From NCBI RefSeq assembly GCF_007714205.1, contig NZ_VMQU01000008.1:20399-84398 (forward strand): a stretch of 64,000 bases of DNA, written 5' to 3'. Below, one piece after another: positions 10,268 to 19,395 of the stretch. This DNA is from Mycobacterium helveticum (GTDB lineage Bacteria; Actinomycetota; Actinomycetes; Mycobacteriales; Mycobacteriaceae). The notes beneath the pieces are model-generated. The model searched no databases. It saw nothing but the letters and a program-made list of their open reading frames with translations, and had not been told where the DNA came from. The position numbers and the translations under genes were made by a program. The stretch's first letter is position 1. Each line of letters starts with the position of its first letter.

Positions 10268-13200
10268 GTGACTGTCGCTACGCCTCGTTCCGGCAGCCGG
10301 TCGACTTCCCGGTATCACTGGGTCCCGGCGGCCGCCGGCTGGACCGTGGGCGTCATCGCGACGCTGTCGCTGGTGGCCAGCGTGTCGCCGCTGGTCCGCG
10401 TGCTGATCAGGGTGCCGCGGGAATTCATCAACAGCTACCTGTTCAACTTCCCCGACACCAGCGTCGCCTGGTCGTTCGTCCTGGCGTTGCTGGCCGCCGC
10501 CCTGACGGCACGCAAGCGCATCGCCTGGGTGCTGTTGCTGGGCAACATGGTCCTTTCGGCGGTGCTCAATGCCGGCGAGATCGCCGCGGGCGACAACACC
10601 CCGGCCGAGATCCTCGGCGAAAACCTGGGGTTCGCGGTGCACGTCGTGGCGGCCGTCGTGCTGGTGCTGGCGTATCGGGAGTTCTGGGCCAAGGTGCGCA
10701 GCGGCGCACTGTTCAAGGCGGCCGCGGTGCTGGTTGTCGCCGAGGCGATCGGGATCGTGGTGTCCTGGGGACTGGTCGAGCTCTGGCCGGGGTCGCTGGC
10801 GCGCCAGGACCGGCTGCCCTACGTGGTCAACCGCGTGTTCGGCTTCGCCCTGGCCGATTCGGACCTGTTCAGCGGCCGGCCGCACCTGATCCTCAACGCG
10901 ATCTTCGGGTTGTTCGGCGCGCTCGCGCTGATCGCGGCGACGATCGTGCTGTTCCAGTCCCAGCGCGCCGAGAACGCGCTGACCGGGGAGGACGAGTCCG
11001 CCATCCGCGGGCTGGTCGAGCTGTTCGGCAACAACGACTCCCTGGGATACTTCGCGACGCGCCGCGACAAGTCGGTGGTGTTCGCGAGCAGCGGCCGCGC
11101 CGCCATCACCTACCGGGTCGAGGTCGGGGTCTGCCTGGCCAGCGGCGACCCGATCGGTGACCGCAGAGCGTGGCCGCAGGCCATCGCCGCGTGGTTGAGC
11201 CTCTGCAAGGCATACGGCTGGGCACCCGGCGTCATGGGCGCCAGTTCGGAGGGGGCGCAGGCTTTTCGTGAGGCCGGCCTCAACGCGCTGGAGCTGGGTG
11301 ACGAGGCCATCTTGCGGACCGCCGACTACCGGTTGTCCGGGCCGGACATGCGCGGGGTGCGCCAGGCGGTCACGCGGGCCCGCAGGGCCGGGCTCACGGT
11401 GCGGATCCGACGGCATCGCGACATTCCCGCCGACGAGATGACCGCGACCATCGAACGCGCCAACGCGTGGCGCGACACCGCCTCCGAACGTGGCTTCTCG
11501 ATGGCGCTGGGCCGGCTCGGCGACCCCGCCGACGGGGACTGCCTGCTGGTCGAGGCGCTCGATCGCCAGGGCAAGGTCGTCGCGATGCTGTCGCTGGTTC
11601 CGTGGGGAACCACCGGCGTCTCGCTGGACCTGATGCGCCGCTCCCCGCAGTCCCCCAACGGGACCATCGAGCTCATGGTCAGCGAACTGGCGCTGGGCGG
11701 TGAACAGCTGGGCATCATCCGCATCTCGCTGAACTTCGCGATGTTCCGGTCGGCGTTCGAACAGGGCGCCCAGCTCGGCGCCGGCCCGGTCGCCCGGCTC
11801 TGGCGCGGGCTGCTGCTGTTCTTCTCCCGGTGGTGGCAGCTGGAGACGCTGTACCGCTCGAACATGAAGTACCAGCCCGAATGGGTTCCCCGGTACGCGT
11901 GCTACGAGGACGCCCGGCTGATCCCGCGGGTCGGCGTCGCCTCGGTGATCGCGGAGGGCTTCCTGGTCCTGCCGTTCAGCCGGCGCGACAAGGCGCACAC
12001 CGGCCACCACCCGGCCGTGCCGGCCCGGCTGGTCGAGTCCGGGCTGCTGCACGCCGACGGGTCGGCACCCGACGTGAGCGGGCTGCGGCGCGCGGAGGCC
12101 GACGGGCAGCGGTCGCACGGCCGCCTGCCCGAGCAGGTAAGGGTGCGCCTGTCCAAGCTGAAAGCCTTGCAGCGCAGCGGTGTTGACGCCTACCCGGTGG
12201 GCGCTCCACCCAGCCACACCATCGCCGCGGCGCTCGAGGCCGACGACCGGGAGACCGTCTCGGTGTCCGGCCGGATTCTGCGGATACGCGATTACGGCGG
12301 CGTGCTGTTCGCGCAGTTGCGGGACTGGTCGGGCGAACTGCAGGTGCTGCTCGAGAGTTCCCGACTGGACGGCGACGCCCCCGACTTCACCGGCGCCGTC
12401 GACCTCGGCGACCTCGTCGAAATGACCGGGCACATGGGCTTCAGCAAAAACGGGACCCGCTCGTTGATCGTCCGCGACTGGCGGATGCTCGGCAAGTGCC
12501 TGCGGCCGCTGCCCAACAAGTGGAACGGGCTCACCGACCCGGAGGCTCGGGTGCGGACCCGCTACGTCGACCTGGCGGTCAATCCCGAGTCGCGCGAGCT
12601 GATCAAGGCGCGCAGCAGCGTCGTGCGCTCGGTGCGGGACACGTTGTTCGCCAAGGGATTCATCGAGGTCGAGACACCGATCCTGCAGCAGGTCCACGGC
12701 GGCGCCACCGCCCGCCCGTTCGTCACCCACATCAACACCTACGACATGGACCTGTTCCTGCGCATCGCCCCGGAGCTCTACCTGAAGCGGTTGTGCGTCG
12801 GCGGCATGGAGCGGGTGTTCGAGCTGGGCCGGGCGTTCCGCAACGAGGGTGTCGACTTCAGCCACAACCCGGAGTTCACCCTGCTGGAGGCCTACCAGGC
12901 GCATGCCGACTACACGGTGTGGATCGACGGCTGCCGCGAACTCATCCAGAATGCCGCCGCGGCCGCCCACGGCGAGCAGATCGTGATGCGGCCCCGCGGC
13001 GGCGCCCACGGCGCCGACCTGGAACCGGTGGACATCTCCGGTATGTGGCCGGTGAAGTCGGTGCACGACGCCGTGTCCGAAGCGCTCGGCGAACGCGTCG
13101 ACCCCGACACGTCCCTGGCGGCGCTGCGCAGGCTGTGCGACGCCGCGCACATTGCTTACCGGCCGCATTGGGATGCCGGCGCGGTGGTGCTCGAACTGTA

Positions 13201-13585
13201 CGAGCACCTGGTCGAGGACCGCACCGAGCGGCCGACGTTCTACACCGATTTCCCGACGTCCGTGTCGCCGTTGACCCGGCCGCACCGCAGCCGGGCCGGC
13301 GTGGCCGAGCGGTGGGACCTGGTGGCGTGGGGGGTTGAGCTGGGCACCGCCTACAGCGAGCTGACCGACCCGGTCGAGCAGCGGCGCCGCCTGCAGGAGC
13401 AGTCGCTGCTGGCCGCCGGCGGGGACCCCGAGGCCATGCAGCTCGACGAGGACTTTCTGCAAGCCATGGAGTACGCGATGCCGCCGACCGGCGGGATGGG
13501 AATGGGCATCGACCGCGTCGTCATGCTGATCACCGGCCGCAGCATCCGCGAGACGCTGCCGTTCCCGCTGGCAAAGCCGCACTAG
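10268..13585 (+). CDS. lysX: Lysyl-phosphatidylglycerol synthetase / lysyl-tRNA synthetase fusion
   Basis: About 1105 aa from a GTG at 10268 ([10 protein letters not shown]); an in-frame ATG at 10214 is an alternative. LysX joins an MprF-like half to a lysyl-tRNA synthetase half and makes lysyl-phosphatidylglycerol in the membrane, which lowers surface charge and protects against cationic peptides. Several N-terminal membrane segments are followed by the DUF2156 aminoacyl-PG synthase domain ([40 protein letters not shown]). An OB-fold ([20 protein letters not shown]) and the class II synthetase core ([33 protein letters not shown]) follow. It is divergent from infC, as in M. tuberculosis (Rv1640c). 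Confidence 0.96.
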   Translation: MTVATPRSGSRSTSRYHWVPAAAGWTVGVIATLSLVASVSPLVRVLIRVPREFINSYLFNFPDTSVAWSFVLALLAAALTARKRIAWVLLLGNMVLSAVLNAGEIAAGDNTPAEILGENLGFAVHVVAAVVLVLAYREFWAKVRSGALFKAAAVLVVAEAIGIVVSWGLVELWPGSLARQDRLPYVVNRVFGFALADSDLFSGRPHLILNAIFGLFGALALIAATIVLFQSQRAENALTGEDESAIRGLVELFGNNDSLGYFATRRDKSVVFASSGRAAITYRVEVGVCLASGDPIGDRRAWPQAIAAWLSLCKAYGWAPGVMGASSEGAQAFREAGLNALELGDEAILRTADYRLSGPDMRGVRQAVTRARRAGLTVRIRRHRDIPADEMTATIERANAWRDTASERGFSMALGRLGDPADGDCLLVEALDRQGKVVAMLSLVPWGTTGVSLDLMRRSPQSPNGTIELMVSELALGGEQLGIIRISLNFAMFRSAFEQGAQLGAGPVARLWRGLLLFFSRWWQLETLYRSNMKYQPEWVPRYACYEDARLIPRVGVASVIAEGFLVLPFSRRDKAHTGHHPAVPARLVESGLLHADGSAPDVSGLRRAEADGQRSHGRLPEQVRVRLSKLKALQRSGVDAYPVGAPPSHTIAAALEADDRETVSVSGRILRIRDYGGVLFAQLRDWSGELQVLLESSRLDGDAPDFTGAVDLGDLVEMTGHMGFSKNGTRSLIVRDWRMLGKCLRPLPNKWNGLTDPEARVRTRYVDLAVNPESRELIKARSSVVRSVRDTLFAKGFIEVETPILQQVHGGATARPFVTHINTYDMDLFLRIAPELYLKRLCVGGMERVFELGRAFRNEGVDFSHNPEFTLLEAYQAHADYTVWIDGCRELIQNAAAAAHGEQIVMRPRGGAHGADLEPVDISGMWPVKSVHDAVSEALGERVDPDTSLAALRRLCDAAHIAYRPHWDAGAVVLELYEHLVEDRTERPTFYTDFPTSVSPLTRPHRSRAGVAERWDLVAWGVELGTAYSELTDPVEQRRRLQEQSLLAAGGDPEAMQLDEDFLQAMEYAMPPTGGMGMGIDRVVMLITGRSIRETLPFPLAKPH

Positions 13586-13669
13586 CCGGGCGGCGACTCC
13601 CAACGAGTCCACGGCGAACATTCGGTGAATACGTTCCAGCGTGGCTGACGATGGACCACAATCGTTCAT

Positions 13670-15148
13670 GTGACAGCGTCCAACCACGCCGCGGCGCAGC
13701 TGATGGCAAGTGGCCACATCTCAGTGATGCATGGCTGGGTGCCCGTCACCACCCAGGTCGTCGCCGCGGTGATCCTGGCGCTGGCCGTCGGCCGGCGATC
13801 CCGGCGCTGGTGCACGGTGCGGCTGCCGGTGGCCGCATCGGTCGGCGGTGCGGCGGCGTACACGACGCACTGGTACCTCGCCGACCGCGGTCTTTCCAAC
13901 GACCCGGCACCGGCCGCGGTCTGGCTCTGGATCGCGTTGACGGGGATGGCCGCGGCGCTGCTCCCGCTGGGCTGGCGCAGCGCGCGCCGCTGGCGGCGCG
14001 GCGCGGCCCTGACGGCCGTGCCGCTGTGTCTGCTCAGCGCCGCGCTGGCGGTCAACCTGTGGGTCGGCTACTTCCCCACCGTGCAATCCGCCTGGAATCA
14101 AATGGTTTCCGGCCCGCTGCCCGACCAAACCGACCAGGCCACCGTCACCGCGATGGCGGCCAAAGGCACCCGGCCGTCGCACGGCAGCGTGCTGCCGGTC
14201 GCGATCCCCTCGGTGGCATCGCATTTCAAGCACCGGGGTGAGCTCGTCTACCTTCCGCCCGCCTGGTTCGCCGCGAGCCCACCGCCGCACCTGCCGACGG
14301 TGATGATGATCGGCGGACAGTTCAACACGCCCGCGGACTGGACGCGCGCGGGCAACGCGGTCAAGACGATCGACGACTTCGCGGCCGCGCACGAGGGCAA
14401 GGCGCCCGTGCTGGTGTTCGTCGATTCCGGCGGCGCGTTCAACAACGACACCGAATGCGTGAACGGGGTGCGCGGCAACGCGGCCGACCACCTCACCAAA
14501 GACGTCGTCCCATACCTGGTTTCCACGTTCGGGGTCAGCCCCGACCGCGCGCACTGGGGCGTCGCGGGTTGGTCCATGGGCGGCACCTGCGCCGTGGACC
14601 TCACCGTGATGCACCCCGAGATGTTCAGCGCGTTCGTCGACATCGCGGGGGACCTTTCCCCCAACGCCGGGAACAAGGCGCAGACGATCGCCAGACTGTT
14701 CGGCGGCAACGGCGACGCGTGGGCGGCCTTCGACCCGACCACGGTGATCACCCGGCACGGGCCCTACACCCGGGTGGCCGGATGGTTCGCGATCTCGGCA
14801 GACGGTCCGTCGGCACCACGCCGTGACGTGGCGATCGCCGACACGGGCGCGATGCGCCTCGCCGGCCGCGACGCCGCCGCCAACCCGACCAACCAGACCG
14901 CGGCCGCCTACTCGCTGTGCGCACTCGGTCGCGCCAACGGGATCGACTGCGCCGTGCTTCCCCAACCGGGCCGGCACGACTGGCCGTTCGCCGACCGGGC
15001 CTTCGCGGCGGCGCTGCCCTGGCTGTCCGGCCAGATCGGCACCCCGGGCGTGCCGCGGACCCCGTTGCCCGGTGCGTCGCCGCCCGCTGTGGCCTCCGCC
15101 CCGGTGGTGGTTCCGGCCCAGCGTTCCCGCGGCGGCTCCACCAGGTAG
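13670..15148 (+). CDS. Membrane-anchored alpha/beta-hydrolase esterase (Rv1639c type)
   Basis: 492 aa from a GTG start. Four hydrophobic segments lie in the first 130 residues (VAAVILALAVG, VWLWIALTGMAAALLPLG and others), followed by an extracytoplasmic esterase-D-like alpha/beta-hydrolase domain with the nucleophile elbow GWSMGG and a likely oxyanion region VFVDSGGAFNNDTECVNG. A late Asp/His pair is plausible near PQPGRHDWPFADRAF. The tail is Pro-rich. The architecture resembles the mycolyltransferase-like membrane esterases of mycobacteria, but the substrate is unknown. It is downstream of lysX on the same strand, as for Rv1639c. Confidence 0.85.
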   Translation: MTASNHAAAQLMASGHISVMHGWVPVTTQVVAAVILALAVGRRSRRWCTVRLPVAASVGGAAAYTTHWYLADRGLSNDPAPAAVWLWIALTGMAAALLPLGWRSARRWRRGAALTAVPLCLLSAALAVNLWVGYFPTVQSAWNQMVSGPLPDQTDQATVTAMAAKGTRPSHGSVLPVAIPSVASHFKHRGELVYLPPAWFAASPPPHLPTVMMIGGQFNTPADWTRAGNAVKTIDDFAAAHEGKAPVLVFVDSGGAFNNDTECVNGVRGNAADHLTKDVVPYLVSTFGVSPDRAHWGVAGWSMGGTCAVDLTVMHPEMFSAFVDIAGDLSPNAGNKAQTIARLFGGNGDAWAAFDPTTVITRHGPYTRVAGWFAISADGPSAPRRDVAIADTGAMRLAGRDAAANPTNQTAAAYSLCALGRANGIDCAVLPQPGRHDWPFADRAFAAALPWLSGQIGTPGVPRTPLPGASPPAVASAPVVVPAQRSRGGSTR

Positions 15149-15162
15149 CCGCCCGGAGTCGC

Positions 15163-15414
15163 ATGCCCGACGAACCTGAAGCCGTTGCCGGCGCCGGACA
15201 CGACGACGCCGGTGTGCCCACCTTCGAATCCGTCCGGGACAAGATCGAGGACCGCTACGCGACGTCGCTGGGCGCCGCCGAACTGGACGCCGAGTCGCCC
15301 GAGGGGCGATCGGTCGAGGAGCAGTACGCGCAGCGCAGCCGCGCGGCCGCCGAGCGGCTGGCGCAGATCCGGGAGTCGATGCGCGTCGACGACGGCGACC
15401 GCCCGCCGGGCTGA
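15163..15414 (+). CDS. Small acidic conserved protein (Rv1638A type)
   Basis: 83 aa from the ATG at 15163, just after the esterase stop. The protein is acidic and probably helical: PTFESVRDKIEDRYATSLGAAELD, then SVEEQYAQRSRAAAERLAQIRESM. Its position, size and orientation match the short conserved protein Rv1638A that lies tail-to-tail with uvrA. No catalytic motif is visible, and the function is unknown. Confidence 0.75.
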   Translation: MPDEPEAVAGAGHDDAGVPTFESVRDKIEDRYATSLGAAELDAESPEGRSVEEQYAQRSRAAAERLAQIRESMRVDDGDRPPG

Positions 15415-15416
15415 TC

Positions 15417-15491
15417 GAGTCTGCGGTCAGCGCGTTCGGATGCGACGAACGCCCGCGCCGGGTGCAGTTTCGGCGCGGTGACCGCAGACTC
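15417..15491. repeat. Nested palindrome able to form a three-way junction
   Basis: Outer arms GAGTCTGCGGTCA (15417-15429) and TGACCGCAGACTC (15479-15491) pair perfectly over 13 bp. They enclose two further hairpins: GCGTTCG/CGAACGC (15432-15438 with 15446-15452) and CGCGCCG/CGGCGCG (15454-15460 with 15471-15477). Only one or two bases separate the helices. The element lies between the convergent Rv1638A-like gene and uvrA and reaches into the uvrA stop codon. It may be a bidirectional terminator or a dispersed intergenic repeat. Confidence 0.75.
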
Positions 15492-18405
15492 AGGCCGTGA
15501 CTTTGCGCCGCCGGCCGGGCCGCTGCGGGGCGCGCGCGGGAGCACGGCCGACGACCTCGGCGAGGAACTTCCCGGTGTAGCTTTCCGGGACCGCGGCAAC
15601 GTCCTCCGGAGTGCCTTGTGCGACAACGGTTCCGCCCCCGGAGCCGCCCTCCGGGCCCATGTCGACGATCCAGTCCGACGTCTTGATCACGTCCAGGTTG
15701 TGCTCGATGACGATGACCGTATTGCCTTTGTCGACAAGGCCGTTGATGACGTTCAGCAGCTTGCGGATGTCGTCGAAATGCAGCCCGGTGGTGGGTTCGT
15801 CGAGGATGTAGATGGTCCGCCCGGTCGAGCGCTTCTGCAGTTCGGCCGCCAGCTTGACGCGCTGCGCCTCGCCGCCGGACAGCGTCGGAGCGGGCTGGCC
15901 GAGCCGGACGTAACCCAGCCCGACGTCGACCAGCGTGCGCAGGTAGCGGTGAATGCTGCTGATCGGTTCGAAGAACTCCGCCGCTTCCTCGATCGACATG
16001 TCCAGCACTTCGGCGATCGTCTTGCCCTTGTAGTGCACCTCAAGGGTTTCCCGGTTGTACCGGGCGCCGCGGCACACCTCGCAGGGCACGTACACGTCGG
16101 GCAGGAAGTTCATTTCGATCTTGATCGTGCCGTCACCGGTGCAGGCCTCGCAACGGCCGCCCTTGACGTTGAACGAGAACCGACCGGGCTGGTAGCCACG
16201 GACTTTCGCCTCCGTGGTGGCCGCGAACAGGGTGCGGATCTTGTCGAACACCCCGGTGTAGGTGGCCGGGTTGGAGCGGGGGGTGCGGCCGATCGGCGAC
16301 TGGTCGACCCGCACCAGCTTGTCGAGGTGATCCAGCCCGGTGACCCGCGTGTGGCGGCCCGGGACCTGCCGGGCGCCGTTGAGCCGGTTGGCCAGCACCG
16401 CGGCCAGGATGTCGTTGACCAGCGTGGACTTACCCGAACCCGACACGCCGGTCACCGAGGTTAGCATGCCCAGCGGGAACGCCACGTCGATGCCGCGCAG
16501 GTTGTGCTCGCGCGCGCCCACGACAGTCAGCCGCCGGCGCGGGTCGACGGGACGCCGCACGGCGGGAATCGCGATGCTCTCCTTGCCCGACAGGTAGGCG
16601 CCGGTCAGAGAGTCGTTGTTGGTCAGCAGTTCGCTGTAGGTTCCGCTGTGCACGATCTGACCGCCGTGCTCGCCGGCCCGCGGGCCGATGTCGACGACCC
16701 AGTCGGCGTGGGCGATGGTGTCCTCGTCGTGCTCGACCACGATCAACGTGTTCCCCAAATCCCTTAAGCGGGTGAGGGTTTCGATGAGTCGACGGTTGTC
16801 GCGCTGATGCAGCCCGATGGACGGCTCGTCGAGCACGTAGAGCACCCCCACCAGGCCGGACCCGATCTGGGTGGCCAGCCGGATGCGTTGGGCCTCGCCG
16901 CCCGACAGCGTCGCCGCCGCCCGCGACAGCGACAGGTACTCCAGCCCGACGTCGAGCAAAAAACCCAGCCGCGACTGGATTTCCTTGAGCACCTGCCCGG
17001 CGATCGCCCGCTCCCGCGGGCCCAGGGTGAGGCGCTGAAGAAAATCCGCGCACTCGGAGATCGACAGCGCGCAGACCTCGGCGATCGACTTGGCACCACC
17101 CTCCCCTGCGGCCAGTGTCACCGCGAGGATCTCCGGCTTGAGCCGGGTGCCCTCGCACTCCGGGCAGGGCACGTCACGCATGAAGCCCTCGTAGCGCTCC
17201 TTCATCTGCTCGGATTCCGTCTGCGCCATCTTGCGCTGCAGGAACGCCAGCACGCCTTCGAAATCGGCGTAGTACGAACGGGTACGGCCGTAGCGGTTGC
17301 GGTAGCGCACGTGCACCTGGTGGTCGGAACCCTCCAGAATCGCCTTGCGCGCCTTGGCCGGCAGTTTGCGCCACGGGGTGTCGACGTCGAAGCCGAGCTC
17401 CTCGCCGAGCCCGGCCATCATCCGGGTGAAGTACTCCGCGGTGTGACCCGCCGACCACGGCGCCACCGCGCCCTCGGCCAGCGTGCGGTCCGGATCCGGG
17501 ATCACCAGCTCGGGGTCGACCTCCTTGCGGATACCCAGGCCGCTGCACTCGGGGCACGCCCCGTAGGGCGAGTTGAACGAGAACGACCGCGGCTCCAGGT
17601 CGTCGACCGCCAGCGCGTGCCCGTTGGGGCAGGCCAGCTTCTCGGAGAACCGCTGCTCGCGGGGGCGGTCGTGTTCATGGGCCCGATCATCGGGGAACTC
17701 CAGCACCACGATGCCGTCGGCCAGGTTCAGCGCCGTCTCCACCGAGTCGGTGAGCCGCTGCTTGGCGCCGGCCTTGACGGTGAGACGGTCCACCACCACC
17801 TCGATGTCGTGCTTCTCCTGCTTCTTCAGCTTCGGCGGATCGGTCAGCGGATGCACCACGCCGTCGACCCGCACCCGGCTGTAGCCCTGGGCGTTGAGCT
17901 TCTCGAACAGGTCGGCGAACTCGCCCTTGCGGGTGCGCACCACCGGAGCGAGCACCAGGAACCGGGTGCCCTCCGGCATCGCCAGGACCTGGTCGACGAT
18001 TTGCTGCGGGGTCTGGCGGGCGATCCGCTCCCCGCAGACCGGGCAGTGCGGCGTGCCGGCGCGCGCGTACAGCAGCCGCAGGTAGTCGTACACCTCGGTG
18101 ATCGTCCCGACCGTCGACCGCGGGTTGCGGTTGGTCGACTTCTGGTCGATCGACACCGCCGGGGAAAGGCCCTCGATGAAGTCGACGTCCGGCTTGTCCA
18201 TCTGGCCCAGGAACTGGCGGGCGTAGGCCGACAGCGACTCCACGTAGCGGCGCTGCCCCTCGGCGAAGATCGTGTCGAACGCCAGCGACGACTTGCCCGA
18301 CCCGGACAGCCCGGTGAACACGATCAGCGCGTCGCGGGGCAGGTCGAGGTCGACGCCACGCAGGTTGTGCTCGCGGGCGCCCTTGACGATCAGGCGTTCA
18401 GCCAC
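15490..18405 (-). CDS. uvrA: Excinuclease ABC subunit A
   Basis: 971 aa from a GTG at 18405 with an AAAGGGG ribosome site upstream. UvrA is the damage-recognition ATPase of nucleotide excision repair and loads UvrB. It has two ABC ATPase modules: Walker A motifs at [12 protein letters not shown] (about 32-43) and [12 protein letters not shown], and signature motifs [12 protein letters not shown] and [12 protein letters not shown]. Zinc-binding Cys clusters are visible ([32 protein letters not shown]). The length is standard. The nested palindrome overlaps its stop codon. Confidence 0.98.
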   Translation of the reverse strand: MAERLIVKGAREHNLRGVDLDLPRDALIVFTGLSGSGKSSLAFDTIFAEGQRRYVESLSAYARQFLGQMDKPDVDFIEGLSPAVSIDQKSTNRNPRSTVGTITEVYDYLRLLYARAGTPHCPVCGERIARQTPQQIVDQVLAMPEGTRFLVLAPVVRTRKGEFADLFEKLNAQGYSRVRVDGVVHPLTDPPKLKKQEKHDIEVVVDRLTVKAGAKQRLTDSVETALNLADGIVVLEFPDDRAHEHDRPREQRFSEKLACPNGHALAVDDLEPRSFSFNSPYGACPECSGLGIRKEVDPELVIPDPDRTLAEGAVAPWSAGHTAEYFTRMMAGLGEELGFDVDTPWRKLPAKARKAILEGSDHQVHVRYRNRYGRTRSYYADFEGVLAFLQRKMAQTESEQMKERYEGFMRDVPCPECEGTRLKPEILAVTLAAGEGGAKSIAEVCALSISECADFLQRLTLGPRERAIAGQVLKEIQSRLGFLLDVGLEYLSLSRAAATLSGGEAQRIRLATQIGSGLVGVLYVLDEPSIGLHQRDNRRLIETLTRLRDLGNTLIVVEHDEDTIAHADWVVDIGPRAGEHGGQIVHSGTYSELLTNNDSLTGAYLSGKESIAIPAVRRPVDPRRRLTVVGAREHNLRGIDVAFPLGMLTSVTGVSGSGKSTLVNDILAAVLANRLNGARQVPGRHTRVTGLDHLDKLVRVDQSPIGRTPRSNPATYTGVFDKIRTLFAATTEAKVRGYQPGRFSFNVKGGRCEACTGDGTIKIEMNFLPDVYVPCEVCRGARYNRETLEVHYKGKTIAEVLDMSIEEAAEFFEPISSIHRYLRTLVDVGLGYVRLGQPAPTLSGGEAQRVKLAAELQKRSTGRTIYILDEPTTGLHFDDIRKLLNVINGLVDKGNTVIVIEHNLDVIKTSDWIVDMGPEGGSGGGTVVAQGTPEDVAAVPESYTGKFLAEVVGRAPARAPQRPGRRRKVTA

Positions 18406-18625
18406 ACTGCCCCTTTCCTTGCCACGAGGCGTTTACTGCGCACGGCGCGATCCATGCTATGCGCCCACGCCGACATGCAGCGCCGGACCCGTACCGCGGT
18501 AAGTGCGGGGGCGCGCGACAGATTTGTAGGCAGTGGTTGTTGATCTTGATTTTCGGTCGGTCATGTCTCTCGACTTCGCGCTTGGCATCTCGGTGCGTAT
18601 TCCTGACGGCTGTAGCCGACCACCA

Positions 18626-19021
18626 TCAGTCCAGCGCCGTTTGGACGCCCGTGTGCCCAAAGTCGTTGCCTTTCCGCAGCAGCGGCTCGCGTCTGTCGAT
18701 CGCCAGGGCATAGGAGATGCAATCGCCGAAGTCCAATCCCGCGGGGTGGCCGCTGCCATTGCCGAAATCTGCGTATGCCCGGCGGGCCAGGTGTGCCTGA
18801 TGTTCGGTCACCGGTTCGATGATGAAATCGGCTTCGCCGATGAGGTCGTCGAGGCCTCTGCTAACGACCGGGTCACGCTGGGAGTCCAGGACTATCCCGC
18901 ATTCGAGGTAGCTAACTGCAGACAGTCTGCGTGTATCGGCAGTGGTGATCGCGGCAGCGTAGACCGCGGCGTCGTGCTCTTCCCTCAGAATCGCAGTGAT
19001 CGCCGACGTGTCGACGATCAC
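18626..19021 (-). CDS. vapC: VapC-type PIN-domain toxin ribonuclease
   Basis: 131 aa PIN domain. Acidic catalytic residues are visible: Asp4 in MIVDTSAI, Glu in SYLECG, and Asp residues in [13 protein letters not shown]. VapC toxins are Mg-dependent RNases that cleave tRNA or rRNA. The ATG overlaps the stop codon of the upstream antitoxin gene by 4 nt (ATGA), typical of vapBC translational coupling. This is the first gene of the accessory block beyond uvrA. Confidence 0.9.
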   Translation of the reverse strand: MIVDTSAITAILREEHDAAVYAAAITTADTRRLSAVSYLECGIVLDSQRDPVVSRGLDDLIGEADFIIEPVTEHQAHLARRAYADFGNGSGHPAGLDFGDCISYALAIDRREPLLRKGNDFGHTGVQTALD

Positions 19022-19278
19022 GCCGGCAGACCTCGCCTGTCATAGAGCAGAGCAGCGTGGTCGAGCCGCTTTGACTCTGGGCTCATCGATTCTGGGCTCA
19101 TCCGGGTCGCGGTCTTATGGCCGATGGCCAAGAGCCGGGTGGTGAGATCGTCGCTCTGCAGTCTGGCCAGGCGCTCGTTCACCGCAATCGCCACCGCCTG
19201 AGCTTGAGATTCACCGGTGATTTTCGCGATCTGCTTGACCGCCCGGTGCACTGACGGATCTTTGATGTTCAGCGCCAC
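19018..19278 (-). CDS. vapB: VapB-type antitoxin
   Basis: 86 aa. The N-terminal part [21 protein letters not shown] matches the DNA-binding region of PSK/Rv0623-like VapB antitoxins. The C-terminal part ([17 protein letters not shown]) is the usual toxin-neutralising tail. A pentapeptide is duplicated as [10 protein letters not shown], encoded by an imperfect 15-nt tandem repeat near 19075-19104. It is preceded by a GAAAGG ribosome site and partners the downstream PIN toxin; autoregulation by the pair is expected from the family. Confidence 0.88.
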   Translation of the reverse strand: MALNIKDPSVHRAVKQIAKITGESQAQAVAIAVNERLARLQSDDLTTRLLAIGHKTATRMSPESMSPESKRLDHAALLYDRRGLPA

Positions 19279-19395
19279 ATTGGTACCTTTCTACCCCGGC
19301 AATGGCACCGGCATCACAGAGTACGGCTGGGCACTGCCAGCCTAAGCTCGTGGCCGTCGGCGCGGCTGGGCCTGGCGCGACATAGAGTGGCCGGC

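Noticed and set aside
9890..13717. Long open frame on the minus strand opposite lysX (about 1275 codons)
   Set aside because: It is the mirror of a GC-rich real gene; its composition is Arg/Gln/Gly/His-rich with no domain, and lysX on the other strand is unmistakable. Similar antisense frames opposite the SEC-C gene, cydDC and uvrA were rejected for the same reason.
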